Positions 39,834 to 39,912 of a stretch of 39,912 bases of DNA are shown here, piece by piece. This DNA comes from Prevotellaceae bacterium UBA5903 (lineage in GTDB: Bacteria; Bacteroidota; Bacteroidia; Bacteroidales; Bacteroidaceae): positions 1 through 39,912 of the forward strand of contig DJEH01000114.1 of NCBI GenBank assembly GCA_002431845.1. Reading direction: 5' to 3'. Within the stretch, counting starts at the first letter, position 1. Each line of letters begins with the position of its first letter. The notes under the pieces are model-generated. The model did not search any database. It saw only the letters and a list, made by a program, of their open reading frames with translations, and was not told the DNA's origin. A program made the position numbers and the translations under genes.

Positions 39834-39912
39834 TTTAATCATGCATAAGTTGCCAAACAAACATGCGTATTTAGTTGGCGTATCACGGCCGTGATACGCG
39901 CGTATCATGGGC
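39834..39912. repeat. second 22-bp phased array, cut by window end
   Basis: A perfect 22-bp palindrome at 39878-39899 contains ATCACGGCCGTGAT. It is followed in phase at 39900 by a second unit starting GCGTATCATGGGC, and preceded by two diverged units at 39834 and 39856 that share CATGC-N-TA at a 22-base spacing. The core ACGGCCGTGAT equals the core of the array at 11718-11915 (ACGGTCGTGAT) apart from one base. The right part is outside the window. Confidence 0.65.

Overview
The window looks like chromosome from a Bacteroidota member, most likely a Prevotella-type genus (Prevotellaceae). Signs are: AT-leaning sequence; TAnnTTTG promoter elements in place of sigma-70 boxes; weak or absent Shine-Dalgarno sites; secreted proteins beginning MK/MR and cleaved before AQ; a DUF349 repeat protein, a DUF3316-like protein and a two-domain ThrE exporter; and a hexosaminidase ending in a Prevotella-style tail (GIYIVNGKKVIVK). 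I see no tRNA, rRNA, CRISPR array, prophage, transposase or conjugation gene. Twenty-eight protein genes are supported, most in short operons separated by strong bidirectional hairpin terminators. The genus assignment is inference from style, not from a marker gene.

Layout. 1-6.6 kb: an LTA-synthase-like phosphotransferase (-), a MATE exporter (+), a five-repeat DUF349 protein (-) and a CorA magnesium channel (-) with a structured leader of about 250 nt. 6.9-11.5 kb: a minus-strand copper operon encoding a TonB-dependent receptor, the Cu(I) P-type ATPase CopA and a secreted HMA-domain protein. 12.1-16.6 kb: a plus-strand operon of ABC ATPase, ABC permease, YtrA-type GntR regulator and outer-membrane beta-barrel protein, with a clear promoter and a palindromic operator at the predicted start site. 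16.8-20.6 kb: a large secreted GH20 beta-hexosaminidase (-). 20.8-26.7 kb: a six-gene minus-strand operon (MATE exporter, cytidylate-kinase-like protein, secreted unknown protein, MenA, Wzx-type flippase, membrane zinc peptidase). 27.0-31.0 kb: a SulP anion transporter (+), then thymidine kinase and a ThrE exporter (-). 31.2-33.8 kb: DedA protein, DUF3316-like protein and an S41-peptidase lipoprotein (+). 33.9-36.6 kb: an SF1 helicase and a secreted barrel-like protein (-). 36.8-38.6 kb: a GH127-derived protein that has lost its catalytic cysteines, followed by MarC (+). 38.8-39.7 kb: a secreted SUMF1/FGE-fold protein (-).

The most unusual content is non-coding. (i) Two arrays with a strict 22-bp period (11718-11915, and from about 39834 to the window end) share the core ACGGYCGTGAT. 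The complete one is organised as a large interrupted palindrome whose flanking arm units keep the same 22-bp phase. (ii) A roughly 70-bp inverted-repeat element with the terminal sequence AAGTAGGTGTTCAAAA occurs twice complete and once cut by the left edge, always just past the 3' end of a gene, and there is also a solo arm near the right end. (iii) The ABC/GntR operon carries an operator close to the published YtrA operator. Many genes here concern the cell envelope: copper handling, ABC and MATE export, lipid or glycan transfer, quinone synthesis and outer-membrane proteins.
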